64,000 nt of DNA from JBFAPK01 sp040676675. Lineage in GTDB: Bacteria; Actinomycetota; Actinomycetes; Mycobacteriales; Micromonosporaceae. Position 1 is the stretch's first letter, and every line of letters starts with the position of its first letter. Shown here one piece after another: positions 32,305 to 40,888 of the stretch. The notes under the pieces were generated by a model. It had not been told where the DNA came from. It was given only the letters and a program-made list of their open reading frames with translations, and searched no databases. The position numbers and the translations under genes were made by a program. The DNA lies in NCBI RefSeq assembly GCF_040676675.1, contig NZ_JBFAPK010000016.1, forward strand, positions 1-64,000, written 5' to 3'.

Positions 32305-34208
32305 TCGAGCCGCGCCCGTGGAGGCCGCCACCCGGCGGTCCCGCCGGTCCGACCCGGCCGGCCCGGGCGGTCGGCGCCGGTCCGTTGACCCGCGCCGGCG
32401 GTCCGGGCCGGTTGGCCCGAACCCTCGGCGCGGTCCGGTCCGGCCGGCGCTGGCGGTCGCTGCCGGCGGCGCTGCTCGCGATCGTGCTGCCGGTCGGCGT
32501 CGCGGTCGTCGGGGTGCACCGGGGCGACCCAGCCACCCGACCCGCCGTGCGCTACGCCTCCGCCTGGCTGGCGTCGCGGGCGATCGGCGCGCTCACGCTG
32601 GTCGACGGGGTCTCGGCCGAGGTGGCGGCGACGGTGCCGGTGGCGCCGCCGGGCAGCCCGTTCACCGTGACCCAGCAGGGCCGGGCCGGCTACGTGACGG
32701 CACCGCCGGGCCCGCTGGTACGGGTGGACGGGGCGACCCACGCGCCGCGGCCGGTGGACGTACCGTCCGGGGAGCTGTCGGCGCTGGCCGGCGACGACCG
32801 GTACCTCTGGGGGTTGCGCCGCGACGGCGGGCTGACCCGGTTCGCCGACGCCCCGGCGGTGCCGCGGGCGTTCGCGCCGCCGGCCGGAGCGGGTCCGGGC
32901 GGAGCGGGTCCGGCGGTGACGGGCTCGGCCGGGTCGACGGGCGGCGCGCGGCGCCTGGTCGTGACCGGCGCCGGGCCGGTGCTGGTGGACGCGGATGCGC
33001 GGCGGGCCTATCTCCTCTCGCCCGAGCGGGGCGAGGTCGTGCACGAGCTGCCCGTCGACATCGGCCCCGACGACCTGGTCAGCGGCGTGCCGGACGGGCC
33101 GTGGCTGCTGGCGGTCCGGCCTGCCGACGCGACGCTGCTGCGCTGCGAGGTGCGGGCGGACACCTGCTCCGGCCGGACCACGCTGGTCGGCGCCGGGCCG
33201 GAACTCGGGGCGGCCGTGGGGGCGCGGGGCGCGGTCTTCGTGCCGGACCGCGGGGCGGGCGTGGTACGGATCGTCGACCTCGCCGGCGGCCCGGGCGCGG
33301 CCACCGAGCGGCTGGCCGACCCGGGCGCCCGGGTCGAGCTGTCGGTCGCGGGCGGCGTGGTCTTCCTCAACGACCCGGACGGGCCGGCGGCGGCCGTCGT
33401 CGCGGCGGACGGGTCGGCGCGCCGGCTGGTCAAGTACGGCGGCGCCCCGCCCGCCGGCCCGCCGGCCACGGCCACCCCGCCGCCGACGGCCTCGTCCGCG
33501 CCGCCCGGGCCGTCGCCCCGCCCCGGCCCGACGGACCGGAGCGCCAGCCCCACCCCCTCGCGCACGCCGAGCCGGTCACCGACGCCGTCGCCGAGCCGGA
33601 CCCGGACGCCCTCGCCGACCCCTTCCACACCGAGGAACCCCTACCTGCGGGAGCACGACCGGCTGGTGCTCGACGATCCGATGACGAGGAACACCGGCCG
33701 CTGGAGCAACGACAACGACGCCACCGGCACCTGCCGGTTCGCCTCGGACGGCTACCACGTGGAGTCGAGCAACGGGCACAGGTTCCACGAGTGCTACGGC
33801 GACCTCCGGGTCGAGGACTTCACCTACGAGGTGCGGTTCCACTTCGGTACGGCCCGCGCGGCGGGAGTCTTCGTCCGCCAGAGCGGCGACGGAAGCTGGT
33901 ACTTCGCGATGATCGGTCGCAGCGGGACGGTCTGGCTGAGCAAGGGTGTCGCCGGGGTCCCGGAAGATCCCGACCTGTTCACCGGCTCCGTCGACCCGCC
34001 GGACCCGAACGGGTGGCACCGGCTGGCGGTGACCGGTGTGGGCGACACGCTCACCGTCTACGTGGACGGCGAACGGGTCGGCTCGATCACGGACGGGCAG
34101 TTCGACGCCGGCCCGATCGGCGTCTTCACCGACGGCGGCCGGGCGCCCGACGGTGCGGACCCGCACGGGGAAACCATCTTCCGCGACGTACGGGTGTGGC
34201 GACCCTGA
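32301..34208 (+). CDS. Membrane-anchored protein with propeller-like region and C-terminal lectin-like domain
   Basis: 635 residues. A cytoplasmic Pro/Arg-rich tail (1-50) precedes one membrane helix (about 54-70, L-L-A-I-V-L-P-V-G-V-A-V-V-G-V). The extracytoplasmic part holds repeated beta-sheet blades with W-G-L-R-R-D-G-G, L-L-A-V-R-P-A-D and V-R-I-V-D-L-A-G (about 95-375, propeller-like), a Pro/Thr/Ser wall-spanning linker (about 375-450), and a concanavalin/DUF1080-like domain (about 455-635) with C-R-F, H-E-C-Y-G and G-S-W-Y-F-A. That last domain is shared with the next gene. It overlaps the TgpA-like gene (ATGA). It probably binds a wall or extracellular glycan; no catalytic residues are recognised. 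Confidence 0.78.
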   Translation: MIEPRPWRPPPGGPAGPTRPARAVGAGPLTRAGGPGRLARTLGAVRSGRRWRSLPAALLAIVLPVGVAVVGVHRGDPATRPAVRYASAWLASRAIGALTLVDGVSAEVAATVPVAPPGSPFTVTQQGRAGYVTAPPGPLVRVDGATHAPRPVDVPSGELSALAGDDRYLWGLRRDGGLTRFADAPAVPRAFAPPAGAGPGGAGPAVTGSAGSTGGARRLVVTGAGPVLVDADARRAYLLSPERGEVVHELPVDIGPDDLVSGVPDGPWLLAVRPADATLLRCEVRADTCSGRTTLVGAGPELGAAVGARGAVFVPDRGAGVVRIVDLAGGPGAATERLADPGARVELSVAGGVVFLNDPDGPAAAVVAADGSARRLVKYGGAPPAGPPATATPPPTASSAPPGPSPRPGPTDRSASPTPSRTPSRSPTPSPSRTRTPSPTPSTPRNPYLREHDRLVLDDPMTRNTGRWSNDNDATGTCRFASDGYHVESSNGHRFHECYGDLRVEDFTYEVRFHFGTARAAGVFVRQSGDGSWYFAMIGRSGTVWLSKGVAGVPEDPDLFTGSVDPPDPNGWHRLAVTGVGDTLTVYVDGERVGSITDGQFDAGPIGVFTDGGRAPDGADPHGETIFRDVRVWRP

Positions 34209-34230
34209 TCTCGGACGGGAAGGGAAGGAC

Positions 34231-35208
34231 ATGGTCGACTGGTTTCGCTCGCTGGACCAGGCGGGATTGGTGAGCGCCCTCGTCTCCGGCGTGTTCACGG
34301 TCATCGCCACGGTCATCGGTGAGATCGTGGCACGGCGGCGAACGGAGTCCACCGGATCCGGCCGGTCCGGGGGACAGGACGGCCGCCAACGGGGACAGGA
34401 CGCCGCCCAACCGCGGGCCACCGGGCCGGCGCGCTGGTGGCGCCGCTATCCGCCCAAGGCCCGGGTCGCCATCGCCGGCGGCCTGACCGTGGTCGTGGTA
34501 GGGCTGCTCCTCGCGTTCCTGCTGCCCGGTGGGGAGGATTCCCCGGACCGGCGCACACTGGCGTCGCCGGGACCGACCGCCACCCCGACGGCGACCTCGG
34601 CCGCGACCACCGCCGCCGGCCGGGGCACGGCCGGGAACCCCTATCCGCCCGGGCACCGGACCGTGCTGCTCGACCAGGCGATGGTGGCCGAGAACGGGGG
34701 CTGGCGGAACCTGAACTCGGGAACCGGGACCTGCCGGTTCGGCCCGGACGGCTACCACGTGGCGTCGACCGGGGGCAACAAGTACCACGAGTGCTACGGC
34801 ACGAAATCGGTACGGGACTTCACGTACGAGGTCGAGTTCTCCTTCGGTACGGCCCGGGCGGCGGGGATCTTCTTCCGCCAGAGCGGCGAAGGAAGCTGGT
34901 ACTTCGCGGAGGTCGGCCGCAGCGGGACGGTCTGGCTCAGCAAGGGGGTCGCGGGCAGCCCGGCCGACCCGGACCTCTTCACCGGCCAGGCGCCGGCACC
35001 CGATCCGGCGCGGCGGCACCGGCTCGCGGTGACCGCGGTGGGAGACCGGTTCGCCGTGTACGTCGACGGCGAACGGGTCGGTGAGATGACCGACGGGCAG
35101 TTCGCCGAGGGCGGCATCGGGGTCTTCACCGACGGTGGGAAGGCGCCGGACGGTACCGACCCGGACGGCGAGACCGTCTTCCACCACGTACGGCTCTGGC
35201 AGCCCTGA
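34231..35208 (+). CDS. Second lectin-like membrane protein, paralogue of the preceding gene's C-terminus
   Basis: 325 residues. Two hydrophobic segments (about 13-34 and 79-99) flank a basic, Gln-rich loop, then comes a Thr/Pro linker and a concanavalin/DUF1080-like domain (about 145-325). The domain aligns almost end to end with that of the upstream protein: R-D-F-T-Y-E-V-E-F-S-F-G-T-A-R-A-A-G, G-S-W-Y-F-A and S-G-T-V-W-L-S-K-G-V-A-G, with the same two Cys. It starts 22 nt after the upstream stop, with AAGGGAAGG as ribosome site. It ends the MoxR operon; a strong hairpin follows. Confidence 0.8.
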   Translation: MVDWFRSLDQAGLVSALVSGVFTVIATVIGEIVARRRTESTGSGRSGGQDGRQRGQDAAQPRATGPARWWRRYPPKARVAIAGGLTVVVVGLLLAFLLPGGEDSPDRRTLASPGPTATPTATSAATTAAGRGTAGNPYPPGHRTVLLDQAMVAENGGWRNLNSGTGTCRFGPDGYHVASTGGNKYHECYGTKSVRDFTYEVEFSFGTARAAGIFFRQSGEGSWYFAEVGRSGTVWLSKGVAGSPADPDLFTGQAPAPDPARRHRLAVTAVGDRFAVYVDGERVGEMTDGQFAEGGIGVFTDGGKAPDGTDPDGETVFHHVRLWQP

Positions 35209-35215
35209 CCGGCGC

Positions 35216-35251
35216 GCCACCGGCTCCCGTCGGGCGGCGGGAGCCGGTGGC
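35216..35251. terminator. Bidirectional 14-bp hairpin between MoxR operon and GH95 gene
   Basis: GCCACCGGCTCCCG (35216-35229) pairs perfectly with 35238-35251 around an 8-nt loop. It lies between two convergent coding ends (35208 and 35266), so it can terminate both transcripts. Confidence 0.8.
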
Positions 35252-35265
35252 CGGGGACGACGGCG

Positions 35266-37695
35266 TCAGCGGCCCGGCGTCACGGTGATCGACTCACCGG
35301 GCCGCAGGGTGATGTCCCGCCGCCACGACCCGTGCCGCAGTTCGGTGGCGGTACCGCCGACGCTGCGTACCGTCGCGCTGGTGGCCCGGCCGCCGCGCCA
35401 CCTGAGGTCGACCTCGAAGCCGCCGCGCGCGCCGACGCCGGTGACCTCCCCGTCCGCCGCCCAGGCCGCAGGGAGGGCGGGCAGGAGTTCGATCACGCCG
35501 GGCCGGGAGTAGAGCAGCATCTCCAGCACCGCGGCGGCGCCGCCGAGGTTCGCGTCGATCTGGAAGATGGTGCGGTCGCCCTGGCTGTACATGTCGAAGA
35601 AGTTCGCCGCCGTGCCGTTGCCGTTGTTCATCGACGGTCGCAGCACCGTGAGGTAAAGCTGGTACGCCTTCTCGGCCTCGCGCAGCCGGGCCCAGCAGAG
35701 CGAACGCCAGGCGCACGCCCAGCCGAAGCTGTCCATGCCCCGGGCGGTCAGCAGCTCCCGTACGCCGTCGAGCAGCTCGTCCCCGGCGGTGTCGGTGTTG
35801 ATCCGGTCGCCCGGGAAGAAGCCGATCAGCGGCGAGAGGTGCCGGTGCGTCTGCTCGCCCAGGTTGTCCGGGCTCATCCACTCCTCCAGCCAGCCGGTCT
35901 TCGGGCTCACCCGGGGCAGGTGGAGGCGGGCCCGCAGCGCCGTGACCGTCTCGGCGAACGCGCCGTCGCGGCCGAGCCGGGCGGCGGCGGTACCGATCTG
36001 GCCGAAGAGGTCCCAGGCGAGCTCCTGCGCGTACGTGATCCCCTTGGCGTCCTGCGGCCCGTGCTCGGGCGACCAGTCGGCGTCGTCGACCAGCACCTCC
36101 CGGGACGCGCCGGTCTCCGGGTCGGTGACGGTGGCGGTGATCAGCCGGGCCTGCCAGAACTCGGCGGCGCCCCGGAGGACCGGGTAGATCTTTTCGAGGT
36201 ACGCCCTGTCCTGGGTGAACTCGTAGTGCTGCCAGAGCGAGTTGCAGAGCCAGGCGTTGCCCGCCGGGTGCCACCACCAGCCGAGGCCACCGTGGATGTT
36301 GGTGGAGAAGGCCACCGTCCAGCCGGCGACGCGGCCGCTGGAGTTGCGGAACCGGTTGCGCGGATCGTTGAAGAGGCGGCCGGTCTGTGCGGTCCAGGAC
36401 GGCAGCTGGGACAGGCAGTAGTCGGCCAGCGCGTGGAAGCACTCGCCAAGCCCCGCCCGGTCGGCGAGCCAGTAGTTCATCTGGACGTTGATGTCGGTGT
36501 GGTAGTCGCTGTACCAGTCCGGGGTGTTGTTGTGCAGCCAGAGCCCCTGCAGGTTCAGCGGCAGGCTGTCCCGCGAGCCGGTGATCGTCAGGTACCGGCC
36601 GAACTGCAGGTAGGCCGCCTCCAACTCCGGGTCCGGCTGGGACGGGTCGGTGTGGCGCACGGTGATGCGGGACCACGAGTCCAGCGCCCGCTGGGTCTTC
36701 GACGACTCGCCCAGCCGGATCGTCATCCGGTTGTAGAGCCGGTGGTAGTCCGCCACGTGGGTGGTGAGCAGCGTCGTGCCGGGCAGCTTCGCGGCGGCGG
36801 CGACCTTGGCCCGGGCGATGGCGAGCGGGTCGGCGGCCGGGTCGCGGTAGCCGCGGTCCGGGTCGGGGGCGTAGTTCGTGCCGCCGCTGACGACGACGAG
36901 GAGTTCGCGGCAGCCGGCGAAGGTGATCCGGGAGCCCTCGACGCGGACGGTCCCGGCGCGACCCACCACGGTCACCGCCGCCGCGTACCGCAGCCCGTTG
37001 TCGAGCGTACCGGCGAACGACAGGCCGGTGCCGGCACCGGCGGTCGTCTCGCCGTGCGTACCGGCCAGCGACACCGAGCCCTCGTGGGTTCCGCCGCCGG
37101 ACTGGGTCAGCCGGATGACGACCACGTCGTCGGGGTGGCTGGCGTAGATCTCGCGCCGGTAGCGGACCCCCTGGTGGCGGTAGGTCGCCGAGACGACGCC
37201 GTTGCTCAGGTCGAGCTGCCGGCGGTAGTCGGTCACCGCATCCGGCGGGTGACCCGGCAGCGCGACGCGTACCTTGGCGAGCAGCCCAAAGCTGCCGAAG
37301 TCGGTCGGGCCGTAGGGGAACTGCCCGTCGTCCTGGAGCACGTCGTTGCGGGTGCCGGTCCAGAACGAGGCGTCGGTGAGGTAGACGAAGTCGTCGACCG
37401 GGTCGCAGCCGACGAGGCCGCCGAGCCGACCGTTGCCGATCGGCAGCCCCTGCTCGATGATCTTTCCCTCGTCGGCGGGGGTGCGGTACCAGAGCGTGGT
37501 CGCCTCCGCCTCGGCGACGAGCGAGACACCGGTGGGGCGTACCGGTTCGGCGTGCGCCGCGAACGGCCGGGCACCGACCAGTGCGAGCCCCGCGCCGGCG
37601 GCTCCGGTCAGGCGGAGGAAGTCCCGCCTCGACGGTCCACCCGCGACCGTCGCACCCGGATCGTCACCGGGCTGTTGAGCAGCGTCGTCCGTCAT
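35266..37695 (-). CDS. Tat-exported GH95 family alpha-L-fucosidase-like enzyme
   Basis: 809 residues, a typical GH95 length. The Tat signal S-R-R-D-F-L-R-L is at about 22-29 and ends in A-H-A. GH95 features are L-W-Y-R-T-P-A-D with L-P-I-G-N-G-R-L-G-G at the N-terminal beta domain, D-I-N-V-Q-M-N-Y-W near 400 (the Asn pair that activates water in this inverting family), E-E-W-M-S-P-D near 605, and H-L-S-P-L-I-G-F-F-P-G. It should release alpha-fucose, or galactose in some members, from plant or host glycans. AAGGAGGG lies 7 nt before the ATG. It is divergent from a LacI regulator across an AT-rich promoter. Confidence 0.92.
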   Translation of the reverse strand: MTDDAAQQPGDDPGATVAGGPSRRDFLRLTGAAGAGLALVGARPFAAHAEPVRPTGVSLVAEAEATTLWYRTPADEGKIIEQGLPIGNGRLGGLVGCDPVDDFVYLTDASFWTGTRNDVLQDDGQFPYGPTDFGSFGLLAKVRVALPGHPPDAVTDYRRQLDLSNGVVSATYRHQGVRYRREIYASHPDDVVVIRLTQSGGGTHEGSVSLAGTHGETTAGAGTGLSFAGTLDNGLRYAAAVTVVGRAGTVRVEGSRITFAGCRELLVVVSGGTNYAPDPDRGYRDPAADPLAIARAKVAAAAKLPGTTLLTTHVADYHRLYNRMTIRLGESSKTQRALDSWSRITVRHTDPSQPDPELEAAYLQFGRYLTITGSRDSLPLNLQGLWLHNNTPDWYSDYHTDINVQMNYWLADRAGLGECFHALADYCLSQLPSWTAQTGRLFNDPRNRFRNSSGRVAGWTVAFSTNIHGGLGWWWHPAGNAWLCNSLWQHYEFTQDRAYLEKIYPVLRGAAEFWQARLITATVTDPETGASREVLVDDADWSPEHGPQDAKGITYAQELAWDLFGQIGTAAARLGRDGAFAETVTALRARLHLPRVSPKTGWLEEWMSPDNLGEQTHRHLSPLIGFFPGDRINTDTAGDELLDGVRELLTARGMDSFGWACAWRSLCWARLREAEKAYQLYLTVLRPSMNNGNGTAANFFDMYSQGDRTIFQIDANLGGAAAVLEMLLYSRPGVIELLPALPAAWAADGEVTGVGARGGFEVDLRWRGGRATSATVRSVGGTATELRHGSWRRDITLRPGESITVTPGR

Positions 37696-37765
37696 CTCCG
37701 TACCCTCCTTGACAGTTGGCGCCGGGGGAGCGCGACCGGGATGTCCGGCGGGGCGCGATCGCTGA

Positions 37766-37795
37766 AACGTACGATCATTAATTATGAATTGTCAA
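37766..37795 (-). promoter_or_regulatory. GH95 promoter with overlapping operator
   Basis: On the minus strand TTGACA (37795-37790) is separated by 18 bp from TACGTT (37771-37766). The AT-rich spacer contains the inverted repeat TCAT-N5-ATGA (37775-37787), well placed for repression by the divergent LacI-type protein. This AT-rich patch stands out in an otherwise very GC-rich region. The rest of 37696-37991 shows no gene. Confidence 0.65.
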
Positions 37796-37991
37796 CGGGT
37801 GGCGCCTCGAACACGCCGTCCGGACCCGCCACCGTAACCGGTGACCAGGGAAAGCTGTCCTGCGGGCCGGACTGGCTGCCCGGCGCCGATCGGCAGAGAT
37901 CGGATGACTGGGGCCGGGCGCGAGTCCCTCGGGTTGCCCGGAGGCCCCGCGGTACCGCCGCGGCGTGGCGTCGTTCGCGTAGGCTGCGGCG

Positions 37992-39035
37992 GTGAGCGTC
38001 ACCGAGCCACGGCCGGCGGCCAGGGGTCGCGACGGGGCGTTGACGGTGGTGGAGATCGCGCGGCTGGCGGGGGTCTCCGCGCCGACCGTGTCCCGGGTCC
38101 TGAACGGACAGTCCGGGGTGGCGCTGGCGACCCGGCAGCGGGTCGAGGCGGTGCTGCGCGAGCACGGCTACCGGCGTCCGGCCGGCAGCAGCTCGATCGC
38201 CGTGCTGGAGCTGGTGTTCCACGCGCTGGAGAGCCCGTGGGCGCTGGAGATCATCCGGGGCGTGGAGCGGGTCGCGCGGGAGAACGACCTGGCCGTGGTG
38301 CTCACCGAGATGCAGGGGCGGCTGACCCCGGGACGGGCCTGGACCGAGCAGGTGCTGACCCGCCGGCCGGCCGGCGTCATCGCCGTCTTCTCCGAGCTGA
38401 CGGTCGCCCAGCAGTCGCAGCTGGCCACCCGGTCGGTACCGCTGGTCGTGCTGGACCCGACCGGTGAGCCGCTGCACCGGACGCCGTCGGTCGGGGCGAC
38501 CAACTGGAACGGCGGCCTGGCCGCGACCCGGCACCTGCTGGACCTCGGCCACCGCCGCATCGCGATGCTCAGCGGCCCGGTCCAGTGGCCCTGCTGCCGT
38601 GCCCGCCTCGACGGCTACCGGGCGGCGATGGACGCCGCGGGGGTGCCGGTGGAGCCGGACCTGGTCCGGATCAGCACCCTCTACGTCGAGGGCGGGCTGG
38701 CCGACGGTGCCGCGCTGCTGCGCCTGCCGGAGCCGCCCACGGCCGTCTTCACCGCGAACGACCTCCAGGCGCTCGGGGTCTACGAGGCGGCCCGGCGGGC
38801 CGGCGTACGCGTGCCGGAGGAGCTGAGCGTGGTCGGCTTCGACGACCTCGCCTTCACCCGCTGGTCCGGGCCGCCGATGACCACCGTCCGCCAGCCGCTT
38901 GAGCAGATGGGCGCCACCGCCGCCCGGATGATCGTCGAACTGGCCGCCGGTCGGGCCCTGGAGCAGCACCGGGTCGAGCTGGCCACCCGGCTCGTCGTAC
39001 GCGAGAGCACCGCACCCCCGCACGGCTCCTGCTGA
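37992..39035 (+). CDS. LacI-family transcriptional regulator
   Basis: 347 residues from GTG. The helix-turn-helix is about 18-65 (V-V-E-I-A-R-L-A-G-V-S-A-P-T-V-S-R-V-L-N), followed by a periplasmic-binding-protein-like sensor domain with G-A-T-N-W-N-G-G-L-A-A-T-R-H-L-L-D-L-G-H and V-V-G-F-D-D-L. It probably represses the divergent GH95 gene until a fucosylated sugar or a breakdown product binds. No transporter is encoded next to it. Confidence 0.92.
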   Translation: MSVTEPRPAARGRDGALTVVEIARLAGVSAPTVSRVLNGQSGVALATRQRVEAVLREHGYRRPAGSSSIAVLELVFHALESPWALEIIRGVERVARENDLAVVLTEMQGRLTPGRAWTEQVLTRRPAGVIAVFSELTVAQQSQLATRSVPLVVLDPTGEPLHRTPSVGATNWNGGLAATRHLLDLGHRRIAMLSGPVQWPCCRARLDGYRAAMDAAGVPVEPDLVRISTLYVEGGLADGAALLRLPEPPTAVFTANDLQALGVYEAARRAGVRVPEELSVVGFDDLAFTRWSGPPMTTVRQPLEQMGATAARMIVELAAGRALEQHRVELATRLVVRESTAPPHGSC

Positions 39036-39208
39036 GTCCCTCGGCGGGGCGCCTGTCGTCGCTCCCGGCCGGACGGGGCGAGTCGTCGGCGGCCGGCTGA
39101 CCGGGTGCGCGCCGGCCGGTGCGCGTCGGCCCGGCCTTCCGGAACGTCACCGGAAGCGGACGCGCCCGCGGTGCCGTGATCGCCGGTGACCGGCGCGGAC
39201 GCTGCTCC

Positions 39209-39273
39209 AATACATCCAAGCTCAGCGATGTATTGTGCTCCGAAAGGTTTCAATCGATACTTCGAAATGTTTC
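39209..39273 (+). promoter_or_regulatory. Three palindromes upstream of the CE1-CBM2 gene
   Basis: AATACATC (39209-39216) and GATGTATT (39227-39234) form a perfect 8-bp inverted repeat. GAAAGGTTTC (39242-39251) and GAAATGTTTC (39264-39273) are GAAA-N2-TTTC palindromes exactly 22 bp apart, on the same face of the helix. GAAA-N-TTTC-like sites are known operators of LacI-type repressors for xylanase and other glycan-degrading genes in actinomycetes. Confidence 0.65.
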
Positions 39274-39332
39274 ACACAGATGGCGGCGGGGTGGCCGCGG
39301 GTCGCCCCGCGCCGGCGTCGAAGGGATCCCAG

Positions 39333-40673
39333 ATGAAACGCCTGCTAGCCACGCTCGGGGCCGTCGGAGTGACAGCGGCGCTGGCGCTGGTGGGGTTGAC
39401 CCTCCCCACGCCGCCGGCCTCGGCGGCGACGCTGACCGAGGTCACCAACTTCGGTACGAACCCCAGTAACCTGCGGATGCACCTCTACGTACCGGACCGG
39501 CTCGCGGCCCGGCCGGCGATCCTGGTCGCCGTGCACTACTGCACCGGCTCGGGCCCGGCGTTCTACTCCGGTACCCAGTTCGCCTCCCTGGCCGACCGGT
39601 ACGGCTACATCGTGATCTATCCGTCGGCGACCCGCAGCGGCCAGTGCTTCGACGTCTACACGCAGCAGGCGCTACGGCGCGACGGCGGCAGCGACCCCGT
39701 GTCGATCATGTCGATGGTCCGGTACGTGCAGCAGCGGTACAACACCGACCCGGCCCGGGTCTTCGCCACCGGTACCTCGTCCGGCGCGATGATGACCAAC
39801 GTCCTGCTCGCGCTCTACCCCGACGTCTTCGCCGCCGGGGCGGCCTTCGCCGGGGTGCCGTTCAGCTGCTTCGCCACGACCGGCGGCTCGACCTGGAACA
39901 GCGAGTGCGCCAACGGCACCATCATCCGCACCGCGCAGCAGTGGGGCGACGCCGTGCGCAACGCCTATCCCGGCTACAGCGGACCGCGGCCGAGGATGCA
40001 GCTCTGGCACGGCACCAGCGACGAGACGCTGCGGTACCCGAACTTCGGTGAAGAGATCAAGCAGTGGACCAACGTCCACGGGCTGAGCCAGACGCCCACC
40101 TACACCGACACGCCGCAGTCGGGCTACACCCGGACCCGGTACGGCGGCAGCGGCGGCCAGGCCCCGGTCGAGGCGATCAGCATGCAGGGCGTGTCGCACA
40201 ACCTGCCGGTCAACGCGGCCGAGGCGATCCGCTTCTTCGGGCTGGACAGCACCACCCCGCCCACCACCGCCCCGCCGACGACGGCGCCCCCGACCACCGC
40301 CCCGCCGACGACGGCTCCGCCCACCACCGCGCCGCCGACCACGGCGCCCCCGGCGGGCGGCTGCGCGGTGGCCTACGGCGTCAACGCCTGGAACAACGGC
40401 TTCACCGCCGCGATCACCATCACCAACCGGGGCAGCGGCGCCGTCAACGGCTGGAGCCTGGCGTTCACCCTCCCGGCCGGACAGACCATCACCTCCGGCT
40501 GGAACGCCTCGTACAGCCCGAGCAGCGGCGCGGTCACCGCCAGGAACGTCTCCTACAACGGCACCATCGCGCCGAACGCGTCGGTGAGCATCGGCTTCCA
40601 GGCCACGCACACCGGCAACACCGGGCGGCCGTCGTCCTTCACGCTCAACGGCACCGCCTGCACCATCGCCTGA
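39333..40673 (+). CDS. Secreted CE1/PHB-depolymerase-type esterase with CBM2
   Basis: 446 residues: signal peptide about 1-32 (cut near A-S-A-A-T); a PHB-depolymerase/CE1 esterase domain about 35-305; a T-T-P-P-T-T-A-P linker; and a family 2 cellulose/xylan-binding module about 345-446 (W-N-N-G-F-T-A-A-I-T-I, G-W-S-L-A-F-T-L-P, W-N-A-S-Y-S) with its terminal Cys pair. Catalytic residues: Ser149 in G-T-S-S-G, Asp in G-T-S-D-E-T, and His in G-V-S-H-N. This is the layout of acetylxylan or feruloyl esterases that deacylate plant xylan. It is a single gene behind a strong double operator. Confidence 0.92.
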   Translation: MKRLLATLGAVGVTAALALVGLTLPTPPASAATLTEVTNFGTNPSNLRMHLYVPDRLAARPAILVAVHYCTGSGPAFYSGTQFASLADRYGYIVIYPSATRSGQCFDVYTQQALRRDGGSDPVSIMSMVRYVQQRYNTDPARVFATGTSSGAMMTNVLLALYPDVFAAGAAFAGVPFSCFATTGGSTWNSECANGTIIRTAQQWGDAVRNAYPGYSGPRPRMQLWHGTSDETLRYPNFGEEIKQWTNVHGLSQTPTYTDTPQSGYTRTRYGGSGGQAPVEAISMQGVSHNLPVNAAEAIRFFGLDSTTPPTTAPPTTAPPTTAPPTTAPPTTAPPTTAPPAGGCAVAYGVNAWNNGFTAAITITNRGSGAVNGWSLAFTLPAGQTITSGWNASYSPSSGAVTARNVSYNGTIAPNASVSIGFQATHTGNTGRPSSFTLNGTACTIA

Positions 40674-40680
40674 CCGCGTT

Positions 40681-40713
40681 CCGGGTGGCGCCGACCTCGC
40701 CGGCGCCACCCGG
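40681..40713 (+). terminator. 12-bp hairpin after the CE1-CBM2 gene
   Basis: CCGGGTGGCGCC (40681-40692) pairs perfectly with 40702-40713 around a 9-nt loop, 8 bp after the stop codon. The remaining gap to 40888 holds no gene. Confidence 0.7.
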
Positions 40714-40888
40714 CTCCCCGGCGACCGCGCCGACCGGCCCGCCGCTCCGGCAGGCCCGGAGCCGCGCGCGGCCGGTCCGCACCGCACGGACTGGGATCGC
40801 GCCGCTCCCCGCCCCGGGCCACGCAAGCCGGATTGGCCGTGAGTGAAGCGGCACCACGCGGCCCCCGGCCCGCCGTTACGGTCGACCC

